Notes under the pieces: model-generated | The model's input: only the letters and a program-made list of their open reading frames with translations | Told to the model about the DNA's origin: nothing | Databases searched by the model: none | NCBI GenBank assembly: GCA_964451325.1 | Contig: CAYVHO010000002.1 | Location: 124,001-188,000, forward strand | Source: JAADHI01 sp964451325 | Lineage (GTDB): Bacteria; Nitrospirota; Nitrospiria; SBBL01; JAADHI01 | Direction: 5' to 3' | DNA: 64,000 nucleotides | In this document: positions 60,438-64,000 of the stretch, piece by piece | Numbering within the stretch: the first letter of the stretch is position 1 | Layout of the letters: each line of letters opens with the position of its first letter | Program-made: the position numbers and the translations under genes

Positions 60438-62756
60438 TTAGCCCGATGATTCAACAAAACCACAGGTTTTATCCTGACAGAGCACCTTCGTTCCTTTATT
60501 GCGATCATATTTCTCGACCAGGATAGGGAACTTACATTGAGGACAAGGACGTGCCACAGGACGATCCCAAAGCGCAAACTTACAATCGGGGTAATTCGTA
60601 CAGGCGTAAAAGGTTTTCCCTTTTTTACTCCGCTTTTCGGTGAAATCCCCTCCGCATTCAGGTTCCGGGCATGCAACCCCCAAACTGATCGGCTCAGTGT
60701 GTTTGCATTCCGGATAAGCGGAACAAGCCAAAAAACGTCCAAAACGGCCCGTTTTATTGATCATGCCTTTCCCACAGACCTTGCAAATGACATCACTTGC
60801 GATCTCTTTTGCCACGATCTCAATCACACCCTCTTTTTCAACAAATTCTTTTGTATTTTTACACTCCGGATAACCCGAACAAGCGAGAAAACGTCCAAAA
60901 CGCCCCCATTTAATCACCAAGGGATTGCTGCATTTTTCACAAATGATGTCGGTGGGCTGCTCTTCCCGTTTAACATCCCGCATTTCTTTCTCGGCTTTTT
61001 CAAAATTTTTAGCAAAAGGGTCATAAAACTTTTTGATGGTCTCCGTCCAATTTTTAGCCCCTGCCTCAACCTCGTCAAGATCCTGCTCCATCAAGGCCGT
61101 AAACTCGACATTGACAACACCGGGAAAATTTTCAACCAGCAACTCATTCACGGTATCACCGAGGTCTGTCGGGTAAAAGCGACCTTCTCGTTTTTCCACA
61201 TATTCACGGTCTTGCAGGGTTGAAATAATCGTGGCATAGGTACTGGGTCTTCCAATGCCCTTGTCTTCCAGGTCATGGATGAGCAAGGCTTCGTTATAAC
61301 GGGGCGGCGGCTGCGTAAAATGCTGTTTCGGGTCAAGCGACTGCAAATTCAAAACATCACCGACTGAAAGAACCGGCAAAGCACTTTCACCCTCCAGTAC
61401 TTCTCCGGCATTTGGATTTGATTCTTTTCCTTCGGTGTAAACGATTGTAAAACCTGGGAATTTAAGCACCGAACCCGTAACACGCAATCCGAGCGCTTCG
61501 GCCTTTATATCCACACGGGTGACATCAAAAAGAGCGGGCCGCATTTGGCTGGCCACATAACGATTCCAAATCAATTGGTAAAGTAAAAATTGATCATGCG
61601 AGAGGTCAGGCCGTAGCAGCTCAGGCTCGCGTGCAATCCCCGTCGGACGGATGGCCTCATGGCCTTCCTGTGCGCTTTTTTTACTTTTATAGACATTGGG
61701 GCGCTCCGGCACATAATCCGGGCCATATTTTGCCGAAATCCATTGCGAGGACTCCGTCTGAAAATCCGGAGAAATCCGAACGGAATCCGTTCTCATATAA
61801 GAAATCAGGCCCACGGCCCCTTCGGAAGCAATTGTAACCCCTTCGTACAACTGCTGCGCCAGCATCATGGTTTTTTTAGGCGTAAAGTGAAGCTTGCGCG
61901 CAGCTTCCTGTTGCATACGACTGGTAATAAAAGGAGGCGTTGGGTTGCGTTTTCTTTCTTTCTTTTCAACCTTCTCAACCGTAAAAGTCGCCGCATTGAG
62001 TCGTGTTTCTAAGGCTTTGGCTTCTTCTTCGTTGTGAATTTTTAAGGCTTCACCTGCATCCTGGACCAAACGCGCAACAAAGGGCGGCGGAATAAGACCC
62101 GAGAGCGTCGTATCAATACTCCAATACTCTTCGGAAACAAAAGCCAAGACCTCTTTTTCGCGTTGACAAATGATCAATAAGGCCACCGATTGCACACGTC
62201 CCGCAGAAAGCCCACGCCGGACCTTCTGCCAAAGCAGCGGGCTAATCTTATAACCCACAATACGATCTAAAACCCGTCGCGCTTGCTGGGCATTGACACG
62301 ATCCATATTGATTTCGCTGGGTGAAAGCACAGCCTCTTTAACGGCTTTTTTTGTGATTTCATTAAAAAGAACACGATAAACCTTGTCGTTTATGGGTTTA
62401 AGCTCTTCTGCGATATGCCAAGCAATGGCTTCCCCTTCTCGATCCGGATCCGGGGCAAGAAAAACCTGATCGGCTTCTTTCGCCGCCTTCTTAATCGCCG
62501 TTAAGACCTTGCTCTTCCCCTTGATCACGATATATTCGGGCTCAAAATCTTTTTCAATATTAACCCCAAAACGAGATTTAGGCAGGTCTTTAAGGTGACC
62601 AATCGACGCCATCATTTTATACTTTCGCCCTAAATACTTCACAATGGTCTTTGCTTTCGCGGGGGACTCGACAATGACAAGTGAGCGTTTCACTTTCGGC
62701 TTAGCTTTCGACTTAGCTTTTGTTTTTGCTTTTGTTGCGGTGGCTTTTTTTGCCAA
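60438..62756 (-). CDS. topA: DNA topoisomerase I
   Basis: A type IA topoisomerase of 772 aa that relaxes negative supercoils. A lysine/alanine-rich N-terminal tail precedes the TOPRIM domain (SLVIVESPAKAKTI; FLAPDPDREGEAIAWH). The catalytic Tyr is in GLISYMRTDSVRIS, and ARRVLDRIVGYKISPLLW is conserved. Four cysteine clusters at the C-terminus (CEKC, CKVC, CPEPEC, CPQC) are zinc ribbons. The long Lys-rich start is unusual but within the range for the family. Confidence 0.97.
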   Translation of the reverse strand: MAKKATATKAKTKAKSKAKPKVKRSLVIVESPAKAKTIVKYLGRKYKMMASIGHLKDLPKSRFGVNIEKDFEPEYIVIKGKSKVLTAIKKAAKEADQVFLAPDPDREGEAIAWHIAEELKPINDKVYRVLFNEITKKAVKEAVLSPSEINMDRVNAQQARRVLDRIVGYKISPLLWQKVRRGLSAGRVQSVALLIICQREKEVLAFVSEEYWSIDTTLSGLIPPPFVARLVQDAGEALKIHNEEEAKALETRLNAATFTVEKVEKKERKRNPTPPFITSRMQQEAARKLHFTPKKTMMLAQQLYEGVTIASEGAVGLISYMRTDSVRISPDFQTESSQWISAKYGPDYVPERPNVYKSKKSAQEGHEAIRPTGIAREPELLRPDLSHDQFLLYQLIWNRYVASQMRPALFDVTRVDIKAEALGLRVTGSVLKFPGFTIVYTEGKESNPNAGEVLEGESALPVLSVGDVLNLQSLDPKQHFTQPPPRYNEALLIHDLEDKGIGRPSTYATIISTLQDREYVEKREGRFYPTDLGDTVNELLVENFPGVVNVEFTALMEQDLDEVEAGAKNWTETIKKFYDPFAKNFEKAEKEMRDVKREEQPTDIICEKCSNPLVIKWGRFGRFLACSGYPECKNTKEFVEKEGVIEIVAKEIASDVICKVCGKGMINKTGRFGRFLACSAYPECKHTEPISLGVACPEPECGGDFTEKRSKKGKTFYACTNYPDCKFALWDRPVARPCPQCKFPILVEKYDRNKGTKVLCQDKTCGFVESSG

Positions 62757-62827
62757 CCTAACCTCCTGTATCCATCATGAATATAAAGACTGTCGCTATC
62801 ACGAAATGCTTTTGCACAGCCATCTAT

Positions 62828-63937
62828 TTATACTTTAACATAATATTGTCCCGCCATCTGCCGCGCAAGCCCCTTCAATTCAAGCGTCAGCAAGGCCCCT
62901 GAAATCAACGAAGCAGGTTTTTGGCTTTCTTGAATCAAGACATCGATATGTTTCGGCTCAAAAGAAAGGGTTTCAAAAACAAGCACTTCGGCAGGCTCAA
63001 GCAAAGGCAGTGGGAGGACGTCCCTCACCACCGGGCTTAAACGATGCTGCGGCAGAATCTCGAGCAAAATATCGTCCACATTCTGCACCAGTTTTGCCCC
63101 CGATGCAATCAATTGATGCGGCCCCGCACTCATTTCAGAATCGATCGCACCTGGAACGGCAAAGACCTCGCGGCCTTGCTCCATCGCCAAACGGGCTGTA
63201 ATCAAAGAACCACTTTTTAAACCCGCCTCCACCACAAGACAGCCCAAACTGAGTCCGCTAATGATGCGGTTGCGTTTTGGGAAATTATGGGCGACAGGCG
63301 GTGTTCCCAAGGAAAACTCCGAGATAATGACACCCTTTTCGCATAACGCATGGTAAAGCTTTTTGTGTTCGGGTGGATAGATACAATCAAGCCCACAACC
63401 CAAAACGGCAATCGTCTGTCCACCTGCACGCAAGGCCGCTCGATGGGCGATACCATCAATGCCACGCGCAAAGCCACTCACAATCGTAATGCCTCGCTCG
63501 GAAAGCCCCTGACAAAGCCGTTCCGTAACACGTCTGCCATAAGCGGTTGTTTTCCGTGTGCCAACAACGGAAATTGCAGCAGCCTCGCCTTCGCCCAGCT
63601 CATCATTCATCTTTGAGAAAGCGCCCTTAAAATAAAGCAGAGGGGGTGGATCATAAATCGCTGCAAGCCGCATGGGATAATCAGGATCCTTAAGGGTCAG
63701 CAGAGACACTCCGACCCGATCAAGTGCCTCAAGTTCCTGGTCAACACCCTCAAAATCATCAAAAGCATGAATGGCTTTAGCCAGATTGATCGACAGACCC
63801 TCAATCTTTGCGAGACCCACCTCGGGCGCGTCAAAGACCGCTTCGGGCCCTTCATACACTTCGATGAGACGCTTAAAAAGCAGACTGCCCACACCGGGCA
63901 CCTGCTTCAGCGCAAGCCAATATCGGTATTCCTGCAT
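62828..63937 (-). CDS. dprA: DNA-processing protein DprA
   Basis: The 369-aa DprA/Smf protein loads RecA on incoming single-stranded DNA during transformation. The Rossmann-like core has VVGTRKTTAYGRRVTERL, SGFARGIDGIAHRAAL, AVLGCGLDCIYPPEH and VEAGLKSGSLITARLA. A C-terminal winged-helix (DprA_WH) ends it. The ATG at 63937 is preferred; TTG 63949 would add four residues. With the type IV pilus motors in this window it hints at natural competence, which is inference. Confidence 0.94.
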   Translation of the reverse strand: MQEYRYWLALKQVPGVGSLLFKRLIEVYEGPEAVFDAPEVGLAKIEGLSINLAKAIHAFDDFEGVDQELEALDRVGVSLLTLKDPDYPMRLAAIYDPPPLLYFKGAFSKMNDELGEGEAAAISVVGTRKTTAYGRRVTERLCQGLSERGITIVSGFARGIDGIAHRAALRAGGQTIAVLGCGLDCIYPPEHKKLYHALCEKGVIISEFSLGTPPVAHNFPKRNRIISGLSLGCLVVEAGLKSGSLITARLAMEQGREVFAVPGAIDSEMSAGPHQLIASGAKLVQNVDDILLEILPQHRLSPVVRDVLPLPLLEPAEVLVFETLSFEPKHIDVLIQESQKPASLISGALLTLELKGLARQMAGQYYVKV

Positions 63938-64000
63938 GAACACCCCCAAAATGGGGCTTCATTATACATAAGCGGCTTTGAAGGTCAAGCGTAAAGGCAG

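Noticed and set aside
60537..61223. 228-codon plus-strand frame opposite topA
   Set aside because: It is antisense to the zinc-ribbon part of topA; its cysteine and phenylalanine pattern is a shadow of that region.

Overview
The window looks like a chromosomal segment of a Gram-negative bacterium of moderate GC content. Support comes from many lipoprotein signals, a Wza-type outer-membrane export protein, an outer-membrane beta-barrel, type IV pilus motors and bacterial housekeeping genes. The lineage cannot be fixed by reading alone. The gene repertoire (XrtA/PEP-CTERM-type exopolysaccharide locus, DUF512 radical SAM protein, HemA beside a HemX/CcsA-like protein, YqeY-DnaG-RpoD) fits Nitrospirota- or Desulfobacterota-like bacteria better than gamma-proteobacteria, but this is inference.

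Layout. Positions 1-706 hold the end of a FAD monooxygenase. Positions 865-13220 are an exopolysaccharide locus of the exosortase-A-associated type (UDP-glucose dehydrogenase, PrsT-like TPR lipoprotein, LuxR regulator, export lipoprotein, chain-length protein, tyrosine kinase, priming sugar transferase, beta-barrel, VanZ-like protein, polysaccharide deacetylase). No exosortase gene and no PEP-CTERM protein are present here. Positions 13333-26522 carry glycan-modification genes: sulfotransferase, glycosyltransferase, a GlpD-like oxidoreductase, epimerase, flippase-like membrane protein, a DUF5060-type glycosidase, APS kinase, and an FkbH/ACP/MaoC/SDR/acyltransferase set that suggests ACP-bound acyl decoration plus sulfation. 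Positions 26542-30478 hold an M48 peptidase and, divergently, a DUF512 radical SAM protein and AroE. Positions 30718-38187 are pilB-pilT-pilC-pilS-pilR, followed by ispE, tRNA-Gln and a frameshifted SlyD-like gene. On the minus strand come rnpB, a zinc-ribbon coiled-coil protein, a CAT-anticodon tRNA, rpoD, dnaG and yqeY.

Positions 45420-49313 are a short mobile-DNA zone wedged between yqeY and hemC. I read it as a decayed integron: a deleted integrase pseudogene, a divergent cassette with a 405-aa HEPN-like protein ending exactly in a 61-bp attC site, and a second cassette carrying a lipoprotein gene. That second cassette is broken by an internally deleted REP-associated tyrosine transposase (RAYT) element. 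A HigBA toxin-antitoxin pair follows, flanked by two such RAYT remnants in opposite orientation. An azoreductase gene and an IS30-like transposase relic complete the zone. This is the most unusual part of the window.

Positions 49310-63937 (minus strand) are core genes: hemC, a beta-propeller lipoprotein, hemA, a HemX/CcsA-like protein, rsmG, mnmG, mnmE, yidC, yidD, rnpA, rpmH, topA and dprA. Two identical parS-like palindromes flank mnmG, as expected near a replication origin, but parA, parB and dnaA are not in the window.
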